From: Hinthialibacter sp964556895
GTDB taxonomy: Bacteria > Hinthialibacterota > Hinthialibacteria > Hinthialibacterales > Hinthialibacteraceae
Length of the DNA stretch: 51,913 nt
Direction: 5' to 3'
NCBI GenBank assembly: GCA_964556895.1
Contig: CAZKYC010000023.1
Location: 1-51,913 of the forward strand
Shown here: positions 33,253 through 41,689 of the stretch, one piece after another
How the letters are laid out: each line of letters starts with the position of its first letter
Numbering within the stretch: position 1 is the first letter of the stretch
Notes under the pieces: model-generated
Told to the model about the DNA's origin: nothing
The model's input: the letters and a program-made list of their open reading frames with translations, nothing else
Database searches by the model: none
Translations under genes and position numbers: made by a program

Positions 33253-35961
33253 ATGAATTGGGTTAAACCGTTTTTTGTGTGTGGATTTTTGACATTCTTT
33301 CTATTGCACCCAAACTCGTTCGCTGACTGGCAGTTCATGCCGGATGGGACCATTCACGATGACTATCAGGCGCCGACCTGCGCGACTTGTGATTACATCC
33401 ATGAACAAGAAGCCCGTATGCGCCAAGGCAAGAAGCCGATCGTTGACGAGCGCTTTGTCCCGCCCGACTATTGGTCTATTGACCGTAGCGCAAAACCCGC
33501 CGATGTCTGGCAATGGCCCGAAGACTACACTTACATCAACGACAATCGCACCGATTCAGACGGTGACGGCCTGTTGGAATGCCGCTATACCATAAACTTC
33601 TCAAGTTTCGCGCCGCACGGCGGGTATTCGCAAGACGAGATCAACGAGTTTATCATTGAGTTTCAGCGTTGCGCCGACATGTGGAACGGTGTTTTAGTCC
33701 ACGTCGGCCTGGAACTCAAAGAGGTCAACGACGGCACTCACCACATCGTTGTTGAAGCGACCGACGATGCTGATTTGGGGTCATCTATTGGCCAAGCGAC
33801 GTTGTTTGGCGCGTGGGATTCAGACAGCGCGATTTGTTGGTTTCGAAGCACCTACACGCGCTTTCTCGCCGCCCACTCGTATCAAGACGATTTGACCAAC
33901 GCCATTGCGGTGCGCCCACCGGGCAACCCGTTCGTCGCGGTGTATTCATTGCGTGAATTTCGCGGCGTAGACGGCAACACCACATTCTCCCGCAGCGCGT
34001 TGTTGACCACCATGCTTCACGAAGTGGGCCACCTGATGGGGTTGCGCCACCCCTTTGACGCGCTCAACAATCTCGAAGACGGCGAACCATCGAGTTATCA
34101 GATCAACTGGCTCGATTGGCCAACAGTTGGAAACCCGCCGCCTGCAGCGCCGTCACACATCATCGCCAGCGAAGACTTCCTTCAGACAGGGTGGAGCCGC
34201 GGCCTGATCAACACCTTCATGACCTATGACGATGGAGATTCGTACACGGTCTATCTTGACATGCCGCCTCACATCAAGGCGTTTGTCGCCCATTATTACG
34301 GTATTTTTGATCAAGAATCCGCCCAGGTGTTATTAGACGAGGCCATTAGCGACCATCTTCAACACTCGCCTTTGGCCCGCGGTGAGATGTCAATCGAAGT
34401 TGAGAATAATGACTCTCCAGACTTTGCCCGTCTTTATGATATCGGCAAGCCAATTCTCGGAGCGCTCTCATGGATTGACCCGTTTGCTGACAACCGAAAA
34501 GAAAACTTGCAGGACCAACAAGACTGGTATGCCTTTACTGTAAACCCTCTTGATGTCGGTCGAACGCTGGCCGTTGATGTGTCTCTCGCGTCTGTGTTGC
34601 GCGAGAATTTCACTTCCACCTTCGACGGCGTTACCTATGTCGGCGACGCGGAAATCAGAATCATCGACCCGTCGGGCAATGAGACCGTCAGCATTGATGA
34701 TGAGTTTCCACAAGAAACATTCATCGTTTCTGAACCAGGGACCTATTCCATCGGCGTGAAAAATTCATCAAACGAAAGCCGTCCGACCTACAAAGATTAT
34801 GTGTTGACAGTCGCGTTTGAGGACGGCCTGCCGTCAAGCGGCCCGACCTTGACGCCGACGCCGTCGCCGACAGTCGTTGTTGTGAATGGCACGCCCGTGC
34901 CCATACAATATGAATTTGACCTGGCGGTGGAAGAGGTGTATGTCATTGATGGAAACGGCAGTTTTGACAGCCCGCCGATTGACAACATTCAGTCTCGCCA
35001 GAACATTAAATTTGCCGGGAAGGTAAGAAACATAGGCCAGAAAGACATTCCAAATTACACCATTGAGTGTTGGGTAAACGGCAGCCGTTTCACGACGGGT
35101 GAAATGACTAGCCCGCTGCCGCCAAATTTCTCTCAAACCTGGACCTCTCAAAGCAGGAACAACTTGACCGATGGAATCCATACGGTTGAGTGGCGAGTGA
35201 TTCCCGGCGCTGATGATAACGCCGCCAACGATTCGTTGACCTATACCTTTGCGGTCGGAAACGCCCAGTTGCCGACCGATACGCCAACCCCAGTTCCTGC
35301 AACGAACACGCCAATTCCACCGACCAGCACGCCAATTCCGCCAACGAATACGCCGTTGGTCTTACCGACATCAACGCCGACGATTCCGGCTTCTGGTGGA
35401 CTGCAACCCTTGGTTGAATATAACTTCGACCAATCAACGCTGGCGGCGAACGGCTGGTCTGAATTGCCGGGTGGATTTACTGGCTCTGTCGCCGGTCAGT
35501 TCGCGATGACGGCGCTTTCACCGCAAATTCTTCCGCAATCCTCAGACGGCTTAGGGCTGGCGATTCGTGTTGCGCCCGGCGATGTTGGCTTCATGTTTTC
35601 TTCGCAGGCGGTTGACGGAGGGGGAGACCCGTTGTTAATCCGTGCTTTGATGCGGGCTGATTTTTCAAATGCCTCGGTTGCGTTAGGCGCATTGCGCGGC
35701 GGGTTAACGGTGGCAGGTTCATTCGATGGTTCAATCGCGCTCAACTTTCCAACCACGGCGCAGCAGCTGGTTGATGGTTCCACCTGGATGAGTATCGTAT
35801 ACCAACCCGACCAGGGAACCATTATCAATCCAATCTTACAGATCGCGAATTCGGGCGTTGCGGGAGACCCGAACGTAACGGTGTTTGTTGATAAAATTGA
35901 AATATACCGATTAGCAAAAGGCAGTTCATCGCTGGCTGATTTGCTGCGAACTGAACCATAA
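33253..35961 (+). CDS. secreted matrixin-like metalloprotease with CARDB and Pro/Thr linker
   Basis: 902-residue exported zinc protease. A signal peptide ends near residue 24. The active-site helix HEVGHLMGLRH begins at His256 (HExxHxxGxxH), with the expected Met-turn sequence NTFMTYDD about 75 residues on. A pre-peptidase-C-like beta domain (about 385-520) precedes a CARDB-type domain (about 545-670), a Thr/Pro-rich linker (about 673-715; repeated TPTP, TNTPIPPT) and a C-terminal jelly-roll (about 720-895) ending RTEP. Such linkers space adhesive modules on surface or secreted enzymes. The protease probably degrades extracellular protein or polysaccharide-associated protein. No operon partner. 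Confidence 0.88.
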   Translation: MNWVKPFFVCGFLTFFLLHPNSFADWQFMPDGTIHDDYQAPTCATCDYIHEQEARMRQGKKPIVDERFVPPDYWSIDRSAKPADVWQWPEDYTYINDNRTDSDGDGLLECRYTINFSSFAPHGGYSQDEINEFIIEFQRCADMWNGVLVHVGLELKEVNDGTHHIVVEATDDADLGSSIGQATLFGAWDSDSAICWFRSTYTRFLAAHSYQDDLTNAIAVRPPGNPFVAVYSLREFRGVDGNTTFSRSALLTTMLHEVGHLMGLRHPFDALNNLEDGEPSSYQINWLDWPTVGNPPPAAPSHIIASEDFLQTGWSRGLINTFMTYDDGDSYTVYLDMPPHIKAFVAHYYGIFDQESAQVLLDEAISDHLQHSPLARGEMSIEVENNDSPDFARLYDIGKPILGALSWIDPFADNRKENLQDQQDWYAFTVNPLDVGRTLAVDVSLASVLRENFTSTFDGVTYVGDAEIRIIDPSGNETVSIDDEFPQETFIVSEPGTYSIGVKNSSNESRPTYKDYVLTVAFEDGLPSSGPTLTPTPSPTVVVVNGTPVPIQYEFDLAVEEVYVIDGNGSFDSPPIDNIQSRQNIKFAGKVRNIGQKDIPNYTIECWVNGSRFTTGEMTSPLPPNFSQTWTSQSRNNLTDGIHTVEWRVIPGADDNAANDSLTYTFAVGNAQLPTDTPTPVPATNTPIPPTSTPIPPTNTPLVLPTSTPTIPASGGLQPLVEYNFDQSTLAANGWSELPGGFTGSVAGQFAMTALSPQILPQSSDGLGLAIRVAPGDVGFMFSSQAVDGGGDPLLIRALMRADFSNASVALGALRGGLTVAGSFDGSIALNFPTTAQQLVDGSTWMSIVYQPDQGTIINPILQIANSGVAGDPNVTVFVDKIEIYRLAKGSSSLADLLRTEP

Positions 35962-35970
35962 ACGATATTA

Positions 35971-36071
35971 TAGTGGTTGCCAGAATTATGTGCGGATTGA
36001 GTTTACGTAGATGTATCTATCGCTGAGCCCTACGGGCGCGCTTTACGCACATATTTATGACAAACGCTCTA
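35971..36071 (-). repeat. MITE-like element, copy 2 (inverted)
   Basis: Reverse-complement copy of the 8662-8770 element: same TA-flanked ends, same ATGTGCGTAAAGCGCGCCCG and the same far half; only the centre differs (TAGGGCT in place of the CCGCCGCGGCGG palindrome). Its 36070-36071 TA and the next G form the TAG stop of the minus-strand zinc-ribbon gene. Confidence 0.75.
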
Positions 36072-36254
36072 TCCGTCCAACGTGTTGGCTTCAAAGTAAG
36101 TGACTTGTTCGAAGTCGGTTTGGTAGTCGATTTGAATGGGGCGGCAACACACTTCACAATCTTCGACGTAAGATTGCTCTTCGACCGACAGGTCAATCAG
36201 CGCGGTGACGCGCTGCCAACAGTAGGGGCATGTGTAGGTGTATTCTTCTTGCAT
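36069..36254 (-). CDS. CPXCG-family zinc-ribbon protein
   Basis: 61-residue cysteine-rich protein matching the CPXCG family: CPYCWQR at residue 9 and EDCEVCCRPIQI near 31. Usually the first motif ends in Gly; here it is Trp. Four to five cysteines suggest a zinc ribbon. Function unknown in the family. Its stop codon is supplied by the terminal TA-G of MITE copy 2, so the original C-terminus may have been altered by the insertion, although length is normal. No good ribosome site is visible. Confidence 0.75.
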   Translation of the reverse strand: MQEEYTYTCPYCWQRVTALIDLSVEEQSYVEDCEVCCRPIQIDYQTDFEQVTYFEANTLDG

Positions 36255-36267
36255 GGGTAATTACATT

Positions 36268-36356
36268 CCAAAGGCGTGGGGGCGTCTCTGCTCACTTCAG
36301 TGCGGGCTTATGGCCCTGTTTCACAGGGGCTCATAGAGGCGCCCCCAAGTCTTTGG
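36268..36356 (+). repeat. three-way-junction structured repeat, copy c
   Basis: Outer stems CCAAAG/CTTTGG and a 14-bp TGGGGGCGTCTCTG-type helix (36277-36290 with 36334-36347) surround CACTTCAGTG and CCTGT-TTC-ACAGG hairpins. The stem sequence is unlike copies a, b and d, yet pairing is kept. Confidence 0.65.
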
Positions 36357-36419
36357 AGCGGCGCTGATTCTAACCGGGCGGGGTGAAAATCGCCGCGTAG
36401 TTTGAACATCCTGCTTCGC

Positions 36420-36953
36420 CTAGCCCACGCCCAGGGCCTGAAAGATTCCGATCATAAACTCTGGCAGATCGTCAGGCTTTCGGCTGGAAACGAAATGGCG
36501 GTCAACGACGACGGGCGCGTCTTCAAATATCGCGCCTGCATTTTCCAGGTCGTCTTTGATGCCCGGCGATCCGGTTACGCGTACGCCCTTATACGCTTTC
36601 GCTGAGATGGGCATCCACCCGCCGTGACAAATCGCAGCGACCAGTTTTCCCGCGTCGGCAAATTCTTTAATCAGCGACAACACTTTAGCGTCGCGGCGTA
36701 ATTTATCGGGCATGAACCCGCCTGGGCAGACCACGCCGTCAAAGTCGGCGGAATTCATGTCAGCAATGGCGGCGTCTGACGTACAGGGGTAGCCGTTCTT
36801 GCCTGCGTAGGTCGCTCCCGCTTCAGGCCCGGCAAGCACGACCTCGGCGCCCACTTCTTCGAGGCGGTATTTGGGGTACCACAATTCCAAGTCTTCATAA
36901 ATATCGCCGACAAAAAAGAGAAAGCGCTTTCCGCGTAATGGATAATCGGTCAT
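36420..36953 (-). CDS. DJ-1/PfpI family protein
   Basis: 177 residues from ATG 36953, 6 bases after AGGAG. The nucleophile elbow AICHGG has Cys109 and His110; CPGGFMPDKLR and FLFFVGDIYEDLELWYP are the oxyanion and Glu segments of PfpI-type proteins. Members act as glyoxalases, deglycases or chaperones. It follows the PQQ-type gene by 12 bases in the same operon. Cytoplasmic; substrate not deducible. Confidence 0.88.
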   Translation of the reverse strand: MTDYPLRGKRFLFFVGDIYEDLELWYPKYRLEEVGAEVVLAGPEAGATYAGKNGYPCTSDAAIADMNSADFDGVVCPGGFMPDKLRRDAKVLSLIKEFADAGKLVAAICHGGWMPISAKAYKGVRVTGSPGIKDDLENAGAIFEDAPVVVDRHFVSSRKPDDLPEFMIGIFQALGVG

Positions 36954-36965
36954 CAACGTCTCCTG

Positions 36966-38240
36966 TCAGTCTTTCGCGACGCAGTAGAGATATTGCGCGG
37001 TGCGCACGAGAAAATAATCTTCGCCAAACGCGAACGACGAACGTACTGGCGTCTCGCCCAGGTCAACTTCACTTAAGAGGTTAAACTCATCGCCGTCTTG
37101 CATGACATAGAACTTTCCGCTCTCGTTATGGGCGAAAATTTTGCCGTCCGCGATAGTGGGCGAGGCGCGCATTACTACGTCGCTATCGAGTTTGCCTTGC
37201 CACACGTTTTCGCCCGTCTTGGCGTTGAGTTTGGTCATGACGTGGCGGTCGCCGTCGAGGACGTACAGGTGGCCGTCATGGTAGGCCGATGTACAGACAT
37301 CAGGCGGGAACTCATCAAATGACCACGCCACTTGGCCATCGCCGACTTTGCCCTTTGCTCCTGCTTTGATAGCGAACAGCGGCTCGCGCTTGGGCGCCGC
37401 GACGTAGACGTTGCCGCCGCCCGCGACCGGAGAGGGGACGATACGCCAGTGGCCAATCTTGCGCGGGTTATACTCGCCCCAGCGCCAGATTTCTTTGCCC
37501 GTTTCGGGGTGGTGCCCGGTCACATAATCCGCGCCAAAGACGACGACTTCATCGCGGCCATTCATGCTGAGTGGGATGGGTGTGGTATACGCCTCAAGCG
37601 TTTCGGCCTTGGCGTCAGACTCGCGTTCATGCGTAAAGATATCGTCGCCCGTCTTGGGATCAATTGCGATCAGATATGACGCAGGCTGACGTTGTAGAAT
37701 GGTGGTGTAGAGTTTGTCTTTATAGAGAAGCGGGCTGGAGGCGTAGCCAAAGCCGACGCTAAAGCGGCCCAACTCTTTGACAAGGTTTCGCTGCCAGAGA
37801 ATTTCGCCGTCGACTGTCAAACCCGCCAAATCGCCGGAGCCAAACATGAAGAAGACGCGCTTACCGTCAGTGACGGGCGAAGGCGACGCCATGTTTTGGC
37901 GGCGGTTTGAACCGGGGTCGATGCCAAGCGTCTTGCGCCAGACTTGTTTTCCTGTCTTGGCGTCGATGCAGATGCCCAACAAGTCGCCTGAGCGCTCGTC
38001 GCGCGAAGAGACAAAAATTTTGTTATCCCAGATGATCGGGGTGGCGGCGCTTTCGCCGGGCATCTCAGCCGTCCAGCGAATATTGTTTTTTTGGCTCCAC
38101 GTGTGGGGCAGGTTTTTTGCGCTCGAGGAGCCGTTAAACTCTGGTCCGCGCCATTGTGGCCAATGGCTGGCGAAAGACGATTGAACAAGAAGTGCGCCGA
38201 CAATGTATATTGTAGAAAACTGTGTAAGCCAATGCTTCAT
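36966..38240 (-). CDS. exported PQQ-like beta-propeller protein
   Basis: Outer-membrane or periplasmic-type propeller. Start ATG 38240 follows GAGGGG and gives a signal peptide ending near SSFA. The mature part begins WPQWRGPEFNG and has at least six blades with the usual AxPT/WxxxL pattern (for example GDLLGICIDAKTGKQVWRK, GDGQVAWSFDE, SPTIADGKIFAHNESG). PQQ ligand residues are not obvious, so it is probably a structural propeller as in planctomycete paralogues. Upstream in the operon with the PfpI gene. Confidence 0.87.
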   Translation of the reverse strand: MKHWLTQFSTIYIVGALLVQSSFASHWPQWRGPEFNGSSSAKNLPHTWSQKNNIRWTAEMPGESAATPIIWDNKIFVSSRDERSGDLLGICIDAKTGKQVWRKTLGIDPGSNRRQNMASPSPVTDGKRVFFMFGSGDLAGLTVDGEILWQRNLVKELGRFSVGFGYASSPLLYKDKLYTTILQRQPASYLIAIDPKTGDDIFTHERESDAKAETLEAYTTPIPLSMNGRDEVVVFGADYVTGHHPETGKEIWRWGEYNPRKIGHWRIVPSPVAGGGNVYVAAPKREPLFAIKAGAKGKVGDGQVAWSFDEFPPDVCTSAYHDGHLYVLDGDRHVMTKLNAKTGENVWQGKLDSDVVMRASPTIADGKIFAHNESGKFYVMQDGDEFNLLSEVDLGETPVRSSFAFGEDYFLVRTAQYLYCVAKD

Positions 38241-38395
38241 GGCTGTCCCCTCGATTCTGGTGGAATTTGGTTTCAAAATGGTGCGCTGCGCAGGTGGATA
38301 AACGCCATTGTGATTAGTCGTTGTGTTATTTTACAATGTTCCGTTGTTTTGGCTATAGCAACACCATGTAGAGCGTCAAAAACGTGAAGGATACA

Positions 38396-39079
38396 ATGAT
38401 GAAAAAGCCCGTTGTGATATTGATCCCGCCCTCTGAGGGCAAGACGCCCGGTGGTGTAAGCAAGCCCATCAAGCCGAAGAAAGACGTCAAAGAGATGGTC
38501 AGCCGCTTGCAAGCCTACGAAGGCGACTGGGACAAGTTGTTGGGCGTGAAAGACAAAGCGCTCGAAGCGGCAGTCGAAGCCAATTTGTCTGTATTGAGAT
38601 CAAAGACGATGCCCGCCATCAAACGCTACAGCGGCGTGGTGTATGACGGCATCGACTACACCTCTTTGTCCGCCGCCGCTAAGAAAATGTTTGATGAGAG
38701 GGTGTGTATCGTGTCGGCGTTGTTTGGTCTAGTGAAGCCTGAAGACCTGATTCCAGACTACAAGTTGAAGATCGACAAGTTAGACGCGGCAGCGTTCTGG
38801 AAACCAATTATCGCCAAACAGCTAACAGATTGTTTTGTGATTGACCTGTTGCCCAAAGTTCATCAGAAAGCGGTTGAGTATGATGACGGCGTTCGGGTAG
38901 ACTTCATCGTCGAAAAAAATGGAAAGCGCAAACCCGCCGGGCATTTCGGTAAATTAATTAAGGGACGGTTTGTTAGGTGGCTGTGTCAGAACAGGGTGGC
39001 TGACCCAACGAAATTCTCTGGCTTTAACGAAGATGGATACCTATGGGATGGGGAAAACTACACAAAGGTTGAAGAGTAA
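38396..39079 (+). CDS. yaaA: YaaA-family peroxide-stress protein (DUF328)
   Basis: Cytoplasmic protein of the UPF0246/YaaA family, which limits iron-driven DNA damage under peroxide stress in E. coli. LIPPSEGKT at the N-terminus, RYSGVVYDGIDY, VCIVSALFGLVKPEDLIPDY and the C-terminal F-N-E-DGY block are family-specific. AAGGA precedes ATG 38396. At 228 residues it is slightly shorter than the 258 of E. coli. A dispersed repeat follows 21 bases after the stop. Confidence 0.9.
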   Translation: MMKKPVVILIPPSEGKTPGGVSKPIKPKKDVKEMVSRLQAYEGDWDKLLGVKDKALEAAVEANLSVLRSKTMPAIKRYSGVVYDGIDYTSLSAAAKKMFDERVCIVSALFGLVKPEDLIPDYKLKIDKLDAAAFWKPIIAKQLTDCFVIDLLPKVHQKAVEYDDGVRVDFIVEKNGKRKPAGHFGKLIKGRFVRWLCQNRVADPTKFSGFNEDGYLWDGENYTKVEE

Positions 39080-39100
39080 ATTTGTTTTATCTCAAAATTA

Positions 39101-39264
39101 GGCTCATCCGGGATTTGGATACGTTCTCTCAAATTGAATTAAAATTTCCAGACATGATCTCAAGGATGATTTTTTTATCGTTGTTTTTGGCATGAGTACA
39201 ACTCTGCTCGCTTCGGCGCCGCTCCGCTTTGTTGCACAGGCGCTCCCAGAGTTGCACCAAGACC
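39101..39264 (+). repeat. 164-base dispersed repeat with structured core, copy d
   Basis: Second copy of the 21220-21384 repeat; core at 39189-39264. The left stem GGCATGAGTACAACTCTG matches copy b, but the right stem CAGAGTTGCACCAAGACC has drifted, so pairing is strong only near the junction. It ends 15 bases before the epimerase stop on the opposite strand. Confidence 0.75.
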
Positions 39265-39279
39265 AATCGTTTTGTCGTT

Positions 39280-40587
39280 TTATCTTTTTGAGAGGGCTTG
39301 AAGCGTCTTTAGACACCGAACCAGTGCGCGGCCATTGTGGTAGGGCGTCTTCCAAAGATGGGCTTTGCCGCCAGTGATGTCGCCGTCTTCACTCACAGCG
39401 CTAAACCAACCGCCGTTTTCCCAATCGACCATGTGTTTGTCAATCCAATTGACTGTGTCGATGAAGACTTTCCAATATCGTTCTTCACCTGTCATGGCGT
39501 ACATTTCCAGGGCGGAGACAATGCCCTCGGCCTCCACCCACCAGACTTTTCGCTTTGAGGTTGCGGGTTGATTGAACCGCCCTGAGTCGTAGAAACCACC
39601 ATTGGCGTGGTCATAGCCATATTGGAGCGAATAGTCAAACAACGTTTTGTAGAGGTCAAGATAGGGGCCGTTGGGCATCGCCAGCGCATTATTGGCGTCG
39701 ATCAACAACCATACGTTTTCGATGTCGTGTCCATACGAGACCCGGTTGAACTCTGGGCGGTCAATCGGCAGCCAGTTTTGAAAATATTTGTCCGTACAGG
39801 CGCCGATGGGTTTTCTCACAACAGTGTTGCTTTGGATGGCGACCATTTCGTGAAGGCGGTCACGCATCAGGCGGCTCTTGTCGAGGGGATAATAATTGGT
39901 GAAGGCCTCCATGATATGCAGGTGAGTGTTCATCAATTTGTAACTCGACGGAACACTCATCAAAATCGTCTCATCGTCGTCGGGGATGCTCCAGTCGCGG
40001 TTAAACGATTCGCGGTAGCCGCCATAGGTTCTGTCATACGCCTTCTCTTCAAACGTGAGAAACAACTCGTTGGCGAGTGCTTTCGCTTCAGACTTGGCGG
40101 TCGCCTTCCAATACTCAGACAGTGCGTAGAGCACGAACGCCTGGCCGTATAGGTGTTTGCGGTCGACGGCGACAGTCTTGCCGTTCGCGCCGATTTGTTC
40201 ATAAAAGCCGCCGTGCGCCTGATCATGCATGTGGTCTCGAATGAACGCAAAGCCATGGTCGGCGGCGGCGCGATGGCGGTCGTCGCCATAACCGTGGTTC
40301 AACAGGTGAGAGAAATACCACAAACAGCGCGCTTGAGAGACGATGCCTTTTACTTCGGGGCCGCGGTCGGCGCCGCTTTTGTCATGGTTGAGGTGGTAGC
40401 CGCCGTTTTGAGTGTCAACTATGCGGTCGAGCCAGAAGGCGTCGATGTTATCCAGCAGTTGTTTGAGTTTGGCTTGGACGCCTTTGATTTCTTGCGTCGA
40501 AGGCGCGGCAAAAGTGAATTCGATTGAACTAAACGCAATTAAAGTGAGAATTAGAGTGACGTTGAGTAGAATTCTTCGTACAATCAT
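39280..40587 (-). CDS. exported N-acylglucosamine/cellobiose 2-epimerase-type enzyme
   Basis: 435-residue (alpha/alpha)6-barrel sugar epimerase of the AGE superfamily, close to cellobiose or mannobiose 2-epimerases: RDHMHDQAHGGFYE, YGQAFVLYALSEYW, SYGHDIENVWLL (catalytic His) and WKTPYHNGRA. A signal peptide ends near residue 28, which is unusual because most characterised relatives are cytoplasmic. Reaction would be C2 epimerisation of a reducing-end sugar. GGGGAG lies about 10 bases before the ATG. Its periplasmic address agrees with other exported sugar enzymes here. Confidence 0.86.
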   Translation of the reverse strand: MIVRRILLNVTLILTLIAFSSIEFTFAAPSTQEIKGVQAKLKQLLDNIDAFWLDRIVDTQNGGYHLNHDKSGADRGPEVKGIVSQARCLWYFSHLLNHGYGDDRHRAAADHGFAFIRDHMHDQAHGGFYEQIGANGKTVAVDRKHLYGQAFVLYALSEYWKATAKSEAKALANELFLTFEEKAYDRTYGGYRESFNRDWSIPDDDETILMSVPSSYKLMNTHLHIMEAFTNYYPLDKSRLMRDRLHEMVAIQSNTVVRKPIGACTDKYFQNWLPIDRPEFNRVSYGHDIENVWLLIDANNALAMPNGPYLDLYKTLFDYSLQYGYDHANGGFYDSGRFNQPATSKRKVWWVEAEGIVSALEMYAMTGEERYWKVFIDTVNWIDKHMVDWENGGWFSAVSEDGDITGGKAHLWKTPYHNGRALVRCLKTLQALSKR

Positions 40588-40687
40588 TTGTGTAGATTCG
40601 CTCCCCGTCGATCAAGTCGGTTGAATTTATTACTGATTCATTGGAGCATAGATTACAAGACGACTCAATCCTGATGGAGAACTGACT

Positions 40688-41635
40688 ATGTCAAACCAAT
40701 TGATTTCACGACGCGCCTTGCTCTCATCTGCGGCGGCTGGCCTCACCGCGGCGGCGGTCGCCACAGCGCCAAATTCCGCCCACGCCGCAGCCAAGCCCAA
40801 AGTAGTGTTATTTAGTAAACACCTGGGCTGGACGAACTACACCGAACTGGCCGACACGCTCAACGACATTGGGTTTGACGGTGTTGACCTGACCGTGCGC
40901 CCCGGCGGCCATGTCTTGCCGGAGCGAGTCAAAGACGACCTGCCGAAAGCGGTCGAGGCGGTTCGCGGCGCCGGACTCGAAGTTTCAATGATCACCACCC
41001 GAATCGGCAGCCGCGAGACGCCCCACGCCAGCGACATTCTAGGCACAGCCTCACAACTGGGCATCCCGTTTTTTCGATGGGGCACGTTTAAGTATAAAGG
41101 CGACAAACCGCGCATGCAGCAACTGTTGGATTACCAGCCGCAGCTCAAAGACCTGGCGGGCATGGCGGCCCATTTCAATATGCGCGGCGGCTACCATAAC
41201 CATTCCGGCTATGGGTATATCGGTTCGGCGATTTGGGATCTCGACAAACTGCTCGAAGGCGTCGACGGCGAATGGCTCGGTTCAAACTTCGACATCGGTC
41301 ATACCTTCGCCGAGGGAAGCAGCGGCGCCTGGGAAACCAATTTTGAACTGATCGCTCCACGCATCAAAATGTCGGCGGTCAAAGATTTTTGTTGGATCAA
41401 AGACAACGACCGCGGCTGGCGGCGCTATTTCCCCGCGTTGGGCGAGGGCATCGTCGAATGGAAGAGCATCCTGTCAAAGATGCGCGAGAGCGGCTTCACC
41501 GGGCCGTTTTCGATTCACCATGAATATCACGTTGCGGGCGTCGACGAAAACGCCAAGCGCAAGCAGATCATTTCAGACCTCAAGAAAGACCTCGCCTTTT
41601 TCCGCAAACAGATGAAAGCCGCTGGCTGGGCGTAA
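40688..41635 (+). CDS. Tat-exported TIM-barrel sugar isomerase/epimerase
   Basis: 315 residues. SRRALLSSAAAGLTAAAVAT is a twin-arginine signal. The barrel starts LFSKHLGW and carries GGYHNHSGYGYIG, NFDIGHTF and SIHHEYH as probable metal-binding strands; here the first ligand strand reads YHNH rather than the usual Glu. The final Glu of HHEYH is retained. Monocistronic or followed by the next gene after a hairpin. Periplasmic; possibly a 3-keto-glycoside lyase or isomerase. Confidence 0.84.
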   Translation: MSNQLISRRALLSSAAAGLTAAAVATAPNSAHAAAKPKVVLFSKHLGWTNYTELADTLNDIGFDGVDLTVRPGGHVLPERVKDDLPKAVEAVRGAGLEVSMITTRIGSRETPHASDILGTASQLGIPFFRWGTFKYKGDKPRMQQLLDYQPQLKDLAGMAAHFNMRGGYHNHSGYGYIGSAIWDLDKLLEGVDGEWLGSNFDIGHTFAEGSSGAWETNFELIAPRIKMSAVKDFCWIKDNDRGWRRYFPALGEGIVEWKSILSKMRESGFTGPFSIHHEYHVAGVDENAKRKQIISDLKKDLAFFRKQMKAAGWA

Positions 41636-41650
41636 ACGAACGGAACACCA

Positions 41651-41676
41651 ACGGGGCGCCAAGATCGGCGCCCCGT
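41651..41676 (+). terminator. intercistronic GC hairpin
   Basis: Perfect ACGGGGCGCC / GGCGCCCCGT, 6-base loop, with no T run, 13 bases before the next ATG. It may block read-through partly or stabilise the upstream mRNA. Confidence 0.5.
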
Positions 41677-41689
41677 CTAGGAAACCGCC

